Assembly: GCF_020520425.1 (NCBI RefSeq)
Contig: NC_079490.1
Location: 118,564,715-118,628,714, forward strand
Length of the DNA stretch: 64,000 nt
From: Spinacia oleracea
Taxonomy: Eukaryota; Streptophyta; Magnoliopsida; Caryophyllales; Amaranthaceae
Direction: 5' to 3'
The translations under genes were made by a program, and so were the position numbers. The notes below the pieces were generated by a model, which ran no database searches, had not been told where the DNA came from, and saw nothing but the letters and a program-made list of their open reading frames with translations. Numbering within the stretch: the stretch's first letter is position 1; each line of letters begins with the position of its first letter. This document shows positions 44,777 to 55,266 of the stretch, piece after piece.

Positions 44777-45697
44777 GGTTCCATGTACTACTATCATGGC
44801 TATGGGGCGTCTCAATAGGCCAAGTATCATGATATATATACATCGGTAATATCAAGGTTTTCCCTATATTCTTGATGTTGATCTAGCTTGTCCTAAACTT
44901 TACCTATTAGGCTTATTTTTCATGTTGGATTTGCGGTTATGCGGTCCTAATGGATGGTTAAATTTTATCAGACCCAATATCTCTTTGTCAGAATGATTCT
45001 AGGATCAGAAACTGATGGTTGGTTTTTGTTCTCAGTTGCAGCCTGCTCATTTTCAAGGACGTACCTTTGATATTTCAAAAGCTTTAGAGGTATCTTATTT
45101 TTCACTTTGATTGCGGAGTATTTGTTAATTTCATCAAGGTTGTCCTAATTGAAGCCAGAATATTTGCGATAACATGGCTTATAGTATTTTCGCATGTTAA
45201 CGATCATATTAATCAGTTTATTTTACTTATCGAATAGATATAGTCCTTCATTGATACCTATATGAACACAATTTTGTAAAGTAAAAGTTAATGGCTTTAT
45301 ACTTCTATTAAATACAATGATTATGGTCGTGGCCCTAGGTGGGTCTACAAATGTTGTACTGCATCTGATTGCCATTGCTACGTTAGAGCCATTGCTCCCA
45401 CATTTCGTCCCTTGCTTTGAGCTAAATTCCTAACAGGGTTAATGTTTTATTTTGCAGGTCTGTTGGTCTAGATTTGACTCTCAATGACTTTCAGAAGGTT
45501 AGTGAAAAGATTTCACTGCTTGCAGATCTTAAGCCGAGTGGTAAATATATATGTCATGGAAGCTTTACACAAGTTAAGTTTATAGCTTCTCTCAGTTAAT
45601 ATAGTGAACACATTCTTGGTCAATGCCTAGGCAAATGCAGATTGGTGGTACTCCTGCACTTATTTGTCACCTTGAACTGGGATACTTGGACTTGTGT
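44777..45697 (+). pseudogene. DHAD-like: Dihydroxyacid dehydratase (DHAD/IlvD) exon fragments captured by the CACTA
   Basis: Five exon pieces in collinear order: 44,777-44,844 (TTIMAMGRLNRPSIMIY), 45,042-45,089 (PAHFQGRTFDISKALE), about 45,315-45,381 (VALGGSTNVVLHLIAIA), about 45,458-45,562 ([27 protein letters not shown]), 45,641-45,697 (IGGTPALICHLELGYL). Most begin after a GCAG acceptor and end at a GT donor. They match plant DHAD, the plastid iron-sulfur enzyme of branched-chain amino acid synthesis ([53 protein letters not shown]). Both the early [Fe-S]-binding part and the C-terminus are missing, and a segment between pieces 2 and 3 is lost, so no enzyme can be made. Because the introns are retained, this was captured from genomic DNA. 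Confidence 0.9.
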
Positions 45698-46209
45698 TAT
45701 TTTAAATCATTCATTTGGTCCTAGTCAAACCCCATCAAGAAAACACGGCATATCTAGATAATATATATGAGGAGATTATGTAAGGCTGTTGTAGTGGGCT
45801 CTCTGTTGTTGTTACAGGTGCTTGCTGTGGCTTGCAGGTGTGGTGCACTGGTATGGCTGCAGATTCTGGTGTAATTTTGCTGCACTATTGTTTCTGCACT
45901 GATGTTCCGTGCCCTGCTGCTGCTGGGTTTTGCAGCTGTTTCGTGTAGTGTTGATGCGTTTTGTTTCCCCGATGGTGCTGCTGGTTCTGCTTGTAGTTGT
46001 ATCTTTTATTCTGCTTTTTTTGCTGCTTGTATTATACGTAGCTTCTATGTTCTAGCTGTATCTTTTTGCTGGTTGTGTAATTTGTCAGTTTGGGATGCAA
46101 GTTGTAATTTTTCAGTTTATTTCTTTGGTTTGGATATATATTACGTGTATTAAATACTTCCTTTTGGTAATATATTTTCTCCATTTTACCAAAAAGTAAA
46201 AATAAAATA
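45698..46209 (+). other. CACTA interior downstream of the captured exons
   Basis: A GCTG/TTGCTG-rich stretch that holds an 83-codon frame at 45,902-46,153 with no recognisable domain. Most likely 3' noncoding sequence of the element transcript. Confidence 0.4.
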
Positions 46210-46890
46210 CACTTTCGGTGCCACATCCTGTAATCACTTGCGACTCCTAATAGTTAATTAATCATTTAAAAAAAAAAAAAAAACTTTTCGTGTCGCCTTT
46301 TGGTATAATAGGCGACTCAAAATCGGTAAAAAGGTTTTAAAAAATAATTCAGAAAATATTTTTCGTGTCGCCTATAATCTTAAGAGGCGACTTTAAAGGT
46401 AATTAGTTTAATAAAAATAATTTTGCAAAACATCTTTCGTGTCGCCTCTTAGTATATTAGGCAACACGATTATTAAGAATTTTAATAAAAATGTCCGGAA
46501 AATATTTTTTCGTGTCGCCTATAAACTTTAGAGGCGACTCGTATAACTAAAAAATATATAAAATAATTCCGAAAAATATTTTTCGTGTCGCCTATAGAGA
46601 TTAGAGGCGACATTAAAGGTTATTTAATTCTTTTTAAATAATTAAAAAGTACCTTTCGTGTCGCCTCTTATTATAATAGGCGACTCGGAAAGATTAATTA
46701 ATAAATTAATTTTTTTGAAAAATATATCAGTAGTGTCTCCTCTTCCATAATAGGCGACACGTATAATAACATTCGTGTCGCCTCAAAGGGGCGACTCCAA
46801 AACACCAAAAAGTTTTAGATTCCCTAGCTTCAGAGTCGCACCATAGGCGACACTAAAGGCAATTTAGAGGCGACACGAAAAGGTGTTTTT
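46210..46890. repeat. CACTA right subterminal repeats
   Basis: About a dozen TCGTGTCGCC...AGGCGAC units, many as head-to-head pairs that could pair with each other, spaced 60-90 bp. Confidence 0.87.
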
Positions 46891-46899
46891 GTAGTACTG

Positions 46900-46930
46900 T
46901 TATTCATGCATAATATACATTCATTCAAGC

Positions 46931-46987
<57 letters not shown>

Positions 46988-48820
46988 TAGAATTAAATTG
47001 GTGAACTAGTATGGCCCAAAACTCTTGTCTTGAAGCATCCAATCTTCTTCACCAACTTGTTAGCTTGGCATCGTCTTGAATCTTCATTCAATGCTTACTT
47101 AAAGTTCTAAACTAGAAATACTTGAAAAAAATAAATTACATCAAATTTTCCATGGTTCGCAGACCATATTTAAAACTTTACATTCAAAGATAGAACGATT
47201 CGCAGACCGTGTTTAACTATCCTAGATTGGACATACTAGTCACTTGGAGTACCTGCATTACATAAAATATACATTCTATGCATTACCCATTCGTATGCTA
47301 AAACGAATGACCCATATAATTATGCAAGTATTTAAATGAATTAATTAAAATTCACGTTCACATAAACGCGTCCTAAAAGATTAATCAATTTCCAAATTAT
47401 TAATCCTTAGACTTTATTCTAATTAAAATTGAATTTAATTAAAATAATGCGACCTGCGAAAATAATGAAAATAATCATTTCATTTTTAATTTCATTTAGC
47501 GGCTCCCACTCAAATGAATAATAATTCCGGAAAATTAATTATTTAAATATTAAATTAAACTCACGGCCTGGTCCAAGTTAAATAAAATAATTATTAATTA
47601 TCCCGTTAGCCAATTTTAATGCGAACATAAAATTCAAGCCCAACAAAACAAAACAAAATTTGTTCGAGTGCAATGCGGGCTAGGCTTGCGCCTAGCCCAG
47701 CAATGCACGACGTGTGGCCTACAAGGCACACGAGCAGCTGCCCATGCCCCCGCAACCCACGCCCACGTACCGCAGCTATCGCTGGCCCATGGTGCCTGTT
47801 GTGCTCGACGCTGCGCAAGGCATGGCAGCCTTGCTTGCTCGCAGCTCGCAAGACAAGGCGCGGCGTGCCTGCCTTGCTTGCCCCTTTCCTCGCTGCGGCT
47901 CGACATATGCGTGGCAGCCCGCATGGCTCGACGAGCCACACGTCCACCCAACCTCGAGTTCGTGCCTTTGGTTCGTGCCTATGGACCAACTAATTAAAAA
48001 AAATTAATTTCAGGAACATTTGCATTAAGTTAATTTTCACAAAATTTACGATTTTTATTTTCGAAAAATAATTTTATTACGATTTAATTAATTTAACAAC
48101 AATCCAATTTCGTTAAAATTATTAAATCCAGGATAACATTATTCAAATTTTAAGAACGAAGAATTTCAACTGAAAATTTGAACTTTTAAATAATCGAACC
48201 TAAAACTTTAAATCGTTCTAAACATTTAAATTTCTGATTTTTACGAATTTGGTTTAAGTGTCGATTAAAATTAACGAAACTATTCAAAAAATTTATCCAA
48301 TAATTTTTGAAATTCGCCACTGAACATGAAATTATATTCCCTTTCCCAATTTACCAAATTACTAGATCCAAATTATTTAAAAAATCAATTAAAATTTACG
48401 AATTTGGGAAAAGCAAAATTAGGGTTTATACATGATAAAAACGGCTGAAATTTTACCATAATTAAAGAATATACCAGCATTGTGTCAAAATTTTAATCAA
48501 TTCCGAGTAGTTTAGGTCGACCAATTAATTGAAAAACTTTCCGAATTTATTTATTTTAACTCGAAAATTAACAAAAACGCCCAAAAACACATACTTCGAG
48601 GCTTGTTTTTGCAATTCCGTTCTCATTAGATTATCTTAGAAAATCGTTTTCAATCAGATTAGGGTCAGGAAAATCGAAATTTCAACAGTTTTCGAATTCA
48701 GAACTGATCCTGCGATAAATCCAATAATCCAGAAACATTCGAAAAAATTCTGAAAAATACAAGAAAATTCGACAATAGCAAAAACAATAATTCATGCTAA
48801 AAAATTCTTTGAACACATAA
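46900..48820 (-). other. copia leader, part right of the CACTA insertion
   Basis: Noncoding. A (TA)n run lies at 46,933-46,984 and a GC-rich island at about 47,640-47,990 resembles the islands inside the copia LTRs. Open frames in the island occur on both strands and are composition effects. The rest is AT-rich with no gene. Confidence 0.6.
46933..46984. repeat. (TA)n microsatellite
   Basis: About 25 TA units in the copia leader right of the CACTA. Confidence 0.96.
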
Positions 48821-48834
48821 GGCTCATGATTCCA
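48821..48834 (-). promoter_or_regulatory. Primer-binding-site-like sequence of the copia element
   Basis: The minus strand reads TGGAATCATGAGCC one base from the LTR edge, close to the initiator-Met tRNA site TGGTATCA.GAGC used by copia elements. Confidence 0.65.
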
Positions 48835-48835
48835 T

Positions 48836-49674
48836 TGTAGGGGAATACAGTTTAACATACATAACATGTGCGGAACATCCCCAAAGCCAGGAAACATGTA
48901 TAAAACACAGTTTAAGCAAACTTACATTCGAAGCGTGTTTTCCCGAGTATTGTATCAACGAACACGAACAAAAAACTCCACTTTTCGTTCCTCTATTTGG
49001 TTCACCGACACGTTCAGATCCGTCTTGATTATTGTAGCTTAGACAACGCACAAGATTTTTTTTCTTTTCGGGATGAACAATTTTTCAGAGAGAAAAACTA
49101 AAGAACGTAATTTAGGAATTATGTTTAGGTTAGATGGAAAACTGATTGTGTTGGAGTGTGTACAAAAAATATAATAACCTAATTATTATATTAGTGTAAG
49201 CGGCCAAGACCAAGGGCCTTTACCGGCCACACTTACACGCGACCACACACCCGTGCCCAGCCAACACGCTGCAGGCTGAAGCCCACAGCGTGCGCAGCCG
49301 GGCATCATGGGCCGTGGGCCTTGCGTGGTCACTGCTGGGTTGATGTGTGGTGATGCGCTGCCATTCCCCGCGGGCTGGCTTGCTTGCTGCATTGGGAGCT
49401 TGCTGGCTCGTTGGGCCTTGCGCGCTTGGCTTGACGGGCCGGCAGCTTCGATGCGGCTCGTATCGCGACTAACGTCTTACGGCTATTATTTATCGTATCG
49501 TATACGATGAATCACCCTCGTACGATACGATTATTCGTTTCGCCCAGCTTACGAATATCTGCGATACGATATACGATTCCGACGCAAGGTCGTATCGTAT
49601 AATACGTTTTCCAAACTAATTCCCGAAAAGCTATTAAATGAATTTCCGATTCATTTAATCCCGTGATCTGTTAA
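48836..49674 (-). repeat. 5' LTR of the copia element, truncated
   Basis: It matches 35,752-36,570 closely, including the GC-rich block (49,200-49,450), and stops after GATCTGTTA, where the Athila LTR begins. Confidence 0.85.
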
Positions 49675-51057
49675 TGATAGGCTAAAGTTGTATCACCTAA
49701 TAAAAAATAAACCTAAGTCCACTAGCTAGGTAGCAAGGGAAGTCAGGATCGAATCCACAGGAAAACATGCGTTCTTTCTACTATTAATCAATTAATCTAG
49801 ACTATTGGGAACAAGAGTTTGGTTGATGGTTTGCTAAGACTACGGCGATAATTAAACAATTAAGAATCAAGAAAATAAGGAATCTAGGGCATAGGTTCAC
49901 CAACAAATAACAATCCAGGACGATAAACAATCACAATAATCAACATAGTAATTAATTAGACTAGCATGCTCTCTCGAATCGATACTAATCATAGATTTAG
50001 AATTAATGGGCTCTCGCCACGTATTAACTCTAATTCCACCTATTGACATAAGCCTAAACATCAAATTGCATCTCTCGAATCTTAACTTGATATTTCATGA
50101 CTATTACAAATAAACCTGCGCAAATCTAATTGCATAGTGAAATAAACCAATCAATAGGAATCAATTACAATGCCAACAATCACAATTATTCAATCATCCC
50201 TTCATATTATTCATGGATCCCAAACCATAGAAATTAGACTACTCAAGCATATTGACAATAAACAAAGTGATAATCATAATTGAAAGCATTATTAAAGCAA
50301 ATACAATTGAATAAAAATAAGAGCAATACCTAATTCAAGAACAATGGAAAATGAAAGCTTCGATTTTCATTGAGAATTAAACTAAGTGTTTGCATAAATT
50401 TTGAGAGAAAACTAAAGCTTAAGGATAATAAACTAAGGTTTCAATACTAGGAATAAAGGTGCCTCTAAAAATAACTAAGGCTTGTTTATATAGTTTGCAA
50501 AAATAAAGCCTAAAAAACGGAAAAGAAAGCACGCGAAAAGCTGCAGAGGTTGGCGTCGCCCGATCGGGCGATGTGCTCGATACTCGGCCCGATCGGTCCA
50601 AATTCCGCCCGATGGGGCGGTTTGCGAAAGCCCAGGATACGCCCGAGTATGGGCGCCCGATCCGGACCGGGCGAAGTGCGCCCGATCGGGCGCGTACATA
50701 TGACTTCAATTCCTTCTTCTTTCCACCCGATGGTCGCGTTTCGCCCTCAGCTCACAGCGCGATTTGCAATCCTCAACATCCTTCGCCCATATCACCGAGT
50801 CTAACTCCCGGGGCTCAACCATAAGCATCTAAGGCTCCCGAAAGTCGACGATAGAGGTCCCGAACTTCCTCGGGCTCGTGTAGTGGCCTAAATCACCATG
50901 AATCGGGTCTAAAAAGACCAATTTCTCATAATCAAACCTGAAACTCAAGGCACACTCAATAACACAAATTAGTACTAAAAACGGCTCCTAAGAGCTCATT
51001 TGACGCATAAAAGTACTAAGGGACGGGGGTAAAACACTATATAAAACACACATATCA
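49675..51057 (-). repeat. Athila 3' LTR
   Basis: Plus strand TGATAGGCTAAAG...CACACATATCA, 1,383 bp, with the short inverted ends TGATA/TATCA. It abuts the polypurine tract. It contains a cluster of CCCGATCGGG palindromes at 50,545-50,720. Confidence 0.8.
50545..50720. repeat. GCCCGATCGGGC palindrome cluster A (LTR)
   Basis: About seven exact or near copies of the palindromic word CGCCCGATCGGGCG within 175 bp, in otherwise AT-rich DNA. Confidence 0.85.
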
Positions 51058-51072
51058 AACTCCCCCAAGCTA
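51058..51072 (-). promoter_or_regulatory. Athila polypurine tract
   Basis: The minus strand reads AGCTTGGGGGAGTT directly before the LTR start TGATATGTG. This is the plus-strand primer site of reverse transcription. Confidence 0.7.
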
Positions 51073-52638
51073 GATCCTTACTTGTCCCTAAGCAAGGAAA
51101 TCATCGACGAATACAAGACCAACTTCACCCCCAACATATTTCAAAATGAAAAATATAATTCAAGGCAAAATCCAACGAGCATGCATCAATGTCAACCAAT
51201 CAAATCCATCCAACCGCTAATCCACCTTAACAATCGTCACGCAAAGCGAACCACAAATGCACAATGGAATTCAAGACTAGTGCTCACACACCCGTCACTC
51301 ATTTATGTGGCGGATAAAAGATGTACCCGTTCGCTCTCCTCCCAACATATAAGTGTACAATGCCCTCCCAAACTCACAACACGTACTCGTGTATCTAGAA
51401 AAACATACACTCAACCTAGTAGTCGACTCGAAATGTGTCATGTCATAACTTGCGTTGATAAACAACTACTTTCACATAAGTACGACTCTATGCACAAAGG
51501 TCGGAAGGTCTTCAAAGCTTGTAATGTTAGGCTTAGGTAAGGGTGCGGTAAATTTGGACATAATGTGAGCTTTAAAGCCTTGGGTTTAGGGAGCATAAAT
51601 CCGAAATACAACCATGATCAACCAAAATAATGACCATAACCCTCTCACTCAACACATGATGAAACAACAAACACCAACACCATACTTTCTTGCCTTTTTC
51701 ACAATTATAACCAATCACTCATAAGGATATGAATTTGCAAAACTTGATTGAAACAATACTTTGAACTTTTTCTGAGAGTAATAGATTTTTCTCTCTCTTT
51801 TCTTTTTCAATCTCTCTTTTTTTCTTTCTTTTAGAAACCTTCACATTTGTTTTATTATTTCATCTCTTTCATTTTCAACTCATTTTCAACAACAAACATG
51901 ATAAGACGAACTCCTTTTTCAACACTCACTTTGTGCTCAAAATGTAACACACTACAACTCCCTCACCTCACTACTATTAGCTCCCCCAAGCTAGGCTTGG
52001 GACTAGTAGCCAATGGGGTTTTGACAGGCTTGTAATGTGGCTAGTCATCGAATAAAGGGCACAAGCAACAACATGGGTAGAAAAGGAGGGAACAAATGTA
52101 TCTAGATTCATCTGAAGGCTACCTAAACAGAAAAATGCCTTCGTCCTCCACAATGTGCATGTATATGAGTCATAAAACGCTACTAACAGGTGCAAACCAA
52201 CACTCAAAATCAAAGACACACCAGGAAGCTATCACACATCATAACCAAGTCAACTAGCCAAGCACCAAGTCCACAAATAGTTAGTCAGAGTTGACTCATG
52301 CTAAGGCATCAAAGTAATCGAATATTAAATCATGGCTAACACATCTACATTGCTCATCATCAAATACCAAGAATCAAAACAATTTTCAACCAAGGGGCAC
52401 AGGGAAGCATGATTTTGCATTCATCGGAACATATTTTTGTATTTTTTTCAAAGCAATTAATAAACTACTCTAGAAAGCAATAAACACACCAAGATAAACA
52501 CACCAAAATAAGTAAAGCAAAAATAAAAAGAAAACATACCTAATATGTACAGGTAAGTGAAACACACACCCCCAAGCTAAATCAGACAATGTCCTCATTG
52601 GCTCAAGGGGCATCGAACCATCTCGATCATCCTCAGCA
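51073..52638 (-). other. Noncoding region between the Athila ORF and the 3' LTR
   Basis: No supported gene. CCCCCAAGCTA-type purine tracts on the minus strand recur at about 51,980 and 52,570, similar to the polypurine tract beside the LTR. Confidence 0.5.
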
Positions 52639-54105
52639 TCACTGATGGCCTTGACCATCATCACCATCATCACCATCATCACCACCTCGACCACCATAAC
52701 CGCTAGTGCCCGCTCCATACCCACCGTAGTGGGTGGGTGTGAAGGTGCCCATAGAACCGGGAGCTCCATATCCCTCCGCGGGATAGGTAAACCAGGAAGG
52801 GTGCTGAGAATCCGGAGCAATATAGCCCTGCCTGGCATACTGATCATAGATAGGGAACATGGCCCTCTGGTGATCACTTGCGAACTCATGAAAACCAATC
52901 TCAAGCCTCCCTAACCTCTCATGAACGGACCCCTGCTCCTCCTCTGGTGTCGGGCCACCCTGTGGCCTCCCCTCATCCCCTCGACGCCCCCTACTAAAGT
53001 AGGTGCGAGGCTCGGGCTGAAACTGGTGGGGCTCTGGCTGTGGGTCAGGCTCGGGCTGTCGGTCAGGCTGCTCTTGCTCAAATCCAACATATAAATAGTG
53101 AGCCTGGCCGGGTCTAAAACAGGTGCGGCCCTGAGGGTCAGGCAAGGAGAAAAGCATGTTCCCCTCGAACATCCAATGCATGGCACCCGGCCTATACAAC
53201 CCATGCTCACCCTGCAAGCGGCGGAGTCCAGCAAAATAGGCCAAATCTAGTAAGTTGCTACCCAAAACCGGAGTCTGGTTAGCCTCAACAAAGTTTATCG
53301 TGGCCATGGCAATGTGGGTGATCAACCCACCAATGGTGATACGGGTGGTGTGCCTGCTAGTAGCTATAGAATAAAGTTGGGAGGCCATATGATGTGCTAA
53401 GTTCATGGTATACCTCGCTTCCCCCTCTAAAACATAGCCACCCAAAATCTCCAGCTCCGTACTCCTAATGTTCTGAGTCTCATCCCTACCAAATATAGTG
53501 AACCCCAAGAACCTGTAGAATACAATAGGGACAGGGTGTTGTATCTTGGAAGCATGCAAGTGTTGCATACTACCGGGATCATCATTACCAGTCAGCTTTC
53601 CCCACATGGTACAATTATTATGGGCACTATCAGGCTTCCTACTAGGGGTAGTGGACAAACCAAAAATTCCACCAAAATCAGCAATACTCAAGCTAACATT
53701 ACGGTTCATCAAGCGAAAGTGAACCGACGACACATTCCTATAACCATCTTTACGTAATTGCAAAGAACTCAGAAACTCCAAAGTCAAACGCCTAAAGGTG
53801 AGACGCAACATGATATACATTCCTTTCACACCGACACCATAAAAGACACGTTTAACATCATTCTCAATACCCATATCATTCAAAGACCTTTGACAAATGA
53901 ATCGGGCTGGAATTACCTCCCTCTTTTTGAGGTGGATGAATCGGTCTCGTTGCCACTCTGTAGCAAAAATAACATCCGAAAAGTCCCGATCGGCTTCGAA
54001 TTGGGATGGCGGCGGTGGTGGTGTCGGCTCACGAGCGCGGCTAGTCGAAGCCTCATGTTGGTTCCTTTCTTGCATTGTGCAATTCCTTTTTGGTCGGCTA
54101 GACAT
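52639..54105 (-). CDS. Athila-type ORF downstream of pol (open, 488 residues)
   Basis: The frame is open from MSSRPKRNCTMQERNQHEAS to the stop. The N-terminal half has the Athila ORF-1/env-like family pattern (FATEWQRDRFIHLKKREVIP, FRLMNRNVSLSIADFGGIFG, MWGKLTG, GGLITHIAMAT). The C-terminal part is low complexity: Pro/Glu/Gln repeats (PDRQPEPDPQPEPHQF), an RGRRGDEGRPQGG stretch and a Gly/Tyr/Asp-rich end. Function of the family is unknown; it lies between pol and the 3' LTR in plant Athila elements. I see no signal peptide. The frame looks whole although the element is truncated. Confidence 0.82.
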   Translation of the reverse strand: MSSRPKRNCTMQERNQHEASTSRAREPTPPPPPSQFEADRDFSDVIFATEWQRDRFIHLKKREVIPARFICQRSLNDMGIENDVKRVFYGVGVKGMYIMLRLTFRRLTLEFLSSLQLRKDGYRNVSSVHFRLMNRNVSLSIADFGGIFGLSTTPSRKPDSAHNNCTMWGKLTGNDDPGSMQHLHASKIQHPVPIVFYRFLGFTIFGRDETQNIRSTELEILGGYVLEGEARYTMNLAHHMASQLYSIATSRHTTRITIGGLITHIAMATINFVEANQTPVLGSNLLDLAYFAGLRRLQGEHGLYRPGAMHWMFEGNMLFSLPDPQGRTCFRPGQAHYLYVGFEQEQPDRQPEPDPQPEPHQFQPEPRTYFSRGRRGDEGRPQGGPTPEEEQGSVHERLGRLEIGFHEFASDHQRAMFPIYDQYARQGYIAPDSQHPSWFTYPAEGYGAPGSMGTFTPTHYGGYGAGTSGYGGRGGDDGDDGDDGQGHQ

Positions 54106-55011
54106 TGTGGAAAATCTGAAAATTTGAAGGTTTTTGAGGTTTTTGGTGGAATTTGGGGGTTTGGTGGAGAGTTGGGAGTAGGTTGTAGAGGATGATGAGA
54201 GGAAGATTTTGGTGTATGGTGTGTTGAATTTGGTGAAGGATTGAGTGAGATATGAGGGATTGAAGTTTGTGAAGCTTGGGGTTTAATGGAGAAAGAGAGA
54301 GAAAATAAGTTGAAGAAGGAGATGAAAGTGAATGAAAGAGGGGAAGCCGTGCTTAAGTCCGCTGAAATCGCCCGACGCCCGATCGGGCGAAAAAATAAAC
54401 TTCGGAATCCTTCCGTGCGCGCCCGATCGGGCGCACCTCGCTCGATCTATGCGATCCCCTTTCAGAACCCCTTCTTTGACCAAAATTTCGCCTCTTGACT
54501 TCCATATGACATCATCAACACTCGCCCGATCAGGCGGAATTTCGCCCGATCGGGCTTTTTACTCGCCATACCCGCCCGATCGGGCGGACCTTCGCCCGAT
54601 CCGGGCATTCCACTCGACAGACGGCCCGATCGGGCATCCTTCGTCCGGTCGGGCAAAAAAGAATCCCTTTACTGATGTCGACACGCGCCCGATCGGGCGC
54701 ACCTCGCTTGATCCGGATCGGGCGGATTGCAGTATGCTACGTATCAACTAGAATTTCACTTTTTCGAACTTGGAGCTTTAGGCCTGCACACTATTAAACA
54801 CCCAAATAGCGTAATTCCCTCTTCTCACCTCTCTAACACCAAAAACCAATACCGAAACACACTTAGGTAGGGGAAAACACTAACAAAACACACAAAGGAA
54901 AGAAAAAATTGTAACATTATACTACCAAAGCAATAAAGTACGGGTTGCCTCCCGCAAAGCGCTGGTTTATTTCTAGGTCCCGCTCGACCTCATTACCTCG
55001 AATATGCAGTT
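54106..55011 (-). other. Spacer between pol and the Athila ORF
   Basis: Noncoding, with a dense palindrome cluster at 54,365-54,725. Frames within the cluster exist on both strands and reflect the palindromes, not genes. Confidence 0.65.
54365..54725. repeat. GCCCGATCGGGC palindrome cluster B (internal)
   Basis: About ten exact or near copies of GCCCGATCGGGC in 360 bp (for example at 54,379, 54,420, 54,552, 54,581, 54,624 and 54,688), with variants such as GATCAGGC and GATCCGGGC. Same word as in the LTR cluster 3.7 kb away. Confidence 0.88.
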
Positions 55012-55266
55012 CATAGGGCGGAAGGATTAAGGTGTTGAACCTCAACCACTCCTACAGTAGCCCCTTCGTGGTACAACTTCAGACGTTGCCCATTCACTTT
55101 AAAAGCACTCACCACTGGTGTTCTCTACCTCAACTGACCCAAACTTGTTGACCATAGTCACGGTGAACGGCCCAGACCACCTAGACTTAAGTTTTCCAAG
55201 AAACAACTTAAGCGTGCCTTCCCTAGCTGCTCCCGAACCGAACAAGAACAAGTTTAGGACTCCAAG
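55012..55266 (-). pseudogene. Athila pol C-terminus (integrase tail)
   Basis: The minus strand encodes LGKLKSRWSGPFTVTMVNKF, then GSVEVEN and a short tail, the conserved end of Athila/gypsy integrase (LFPGKLKSRWSGPF). The rest of pol is cut away. Confidence 0.8.

Larger units (their letters stand above)
42135..46899. mobile_element. Non-autonomous CACTA (En/Spm-type) element with captured host exons
   Basis: The left end reads CACTACTACAAAAATACC and the right end, reverse-complemented, CAGTACTACAAAAACACC. The flanking triplets are CTA and TTA, a diverged 3-bp duplication. Both ends hold many subterminal copies of GTGTCGCC/GGCGACAC (42,160-42,680 and 46,210-46,890), as CACTA elements do for transposase binding. 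No transposase is present. The interior (4.77 kb overall) carries exon pieces of dihydroxyacid dehydratase on the plus strand, so this is a gene-capturing CACTA. Confidence 0.87.
35752..49674 (-). mobile_element. Ty1/copia LTR retroelement, fossil, with nested CACTA
   Basis: On the minus strand the order is 5' LTR (48,836-49,674), primer site, long leader, gag, protease, integrase, reverse transcriptase, RNase H and 3' LTR (35,752-36,760); integrase before RT marks copia. The two LTRs align from TGTAGG onward, with roughly 13 differences in the first 215 bp by eye (about 6%), suggesting insertion a few million years ago. The outer part of the 5' LTR is missing where the Athila element begins at 49,675. 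A CACTA element (42,135-46,899) interrupts the leader. Without it the element is about 9.2 kb. Coding parts are broken. Confidence 0.88.
49675..55266 (-). mobile_element. Athila-type Ty3/gypsy element, fossil, truncated at its 5' side
   Basis: Minus strand: the end of pol (55,012-55,266), a noncoding spacer, a long Athila-type ORF downstream of pol (52,639-54,105), a polypurine tract and the 3' LTR (49,675-51,057). Gag and most of pol are missing, cut at the LTR that starts at 55,267. The element joins directly to the shortened copia LTR on the left, so it probably inserted there. Confidence 0.8.

Noticed and set aside
45902-46153. 83-codon Cys/Phe-rich frame in the CACTA element
   Set aside because: No domain; composition follows TGCTG repeats near the 3' end of the element.
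47606-48007. Several 97-127 codon frames on both strands
   Set aside because: Same GC-island effect inside the copia leader; products are Ala/Arg/Cys-rich without a pattern.
50419-50824. Frames of 74-96 codons on both strands of the palindrome cluster
   Set aside because: They consist of repeated ARSGAP or RPIGR peptides produced by the GCCCGATCGGGC palindromes.
52645-52914. Plus-strand frame opposite the Athila ORF
   Set aside because: Antisense of the Gly/Asp-rich end of the Athila ORF.
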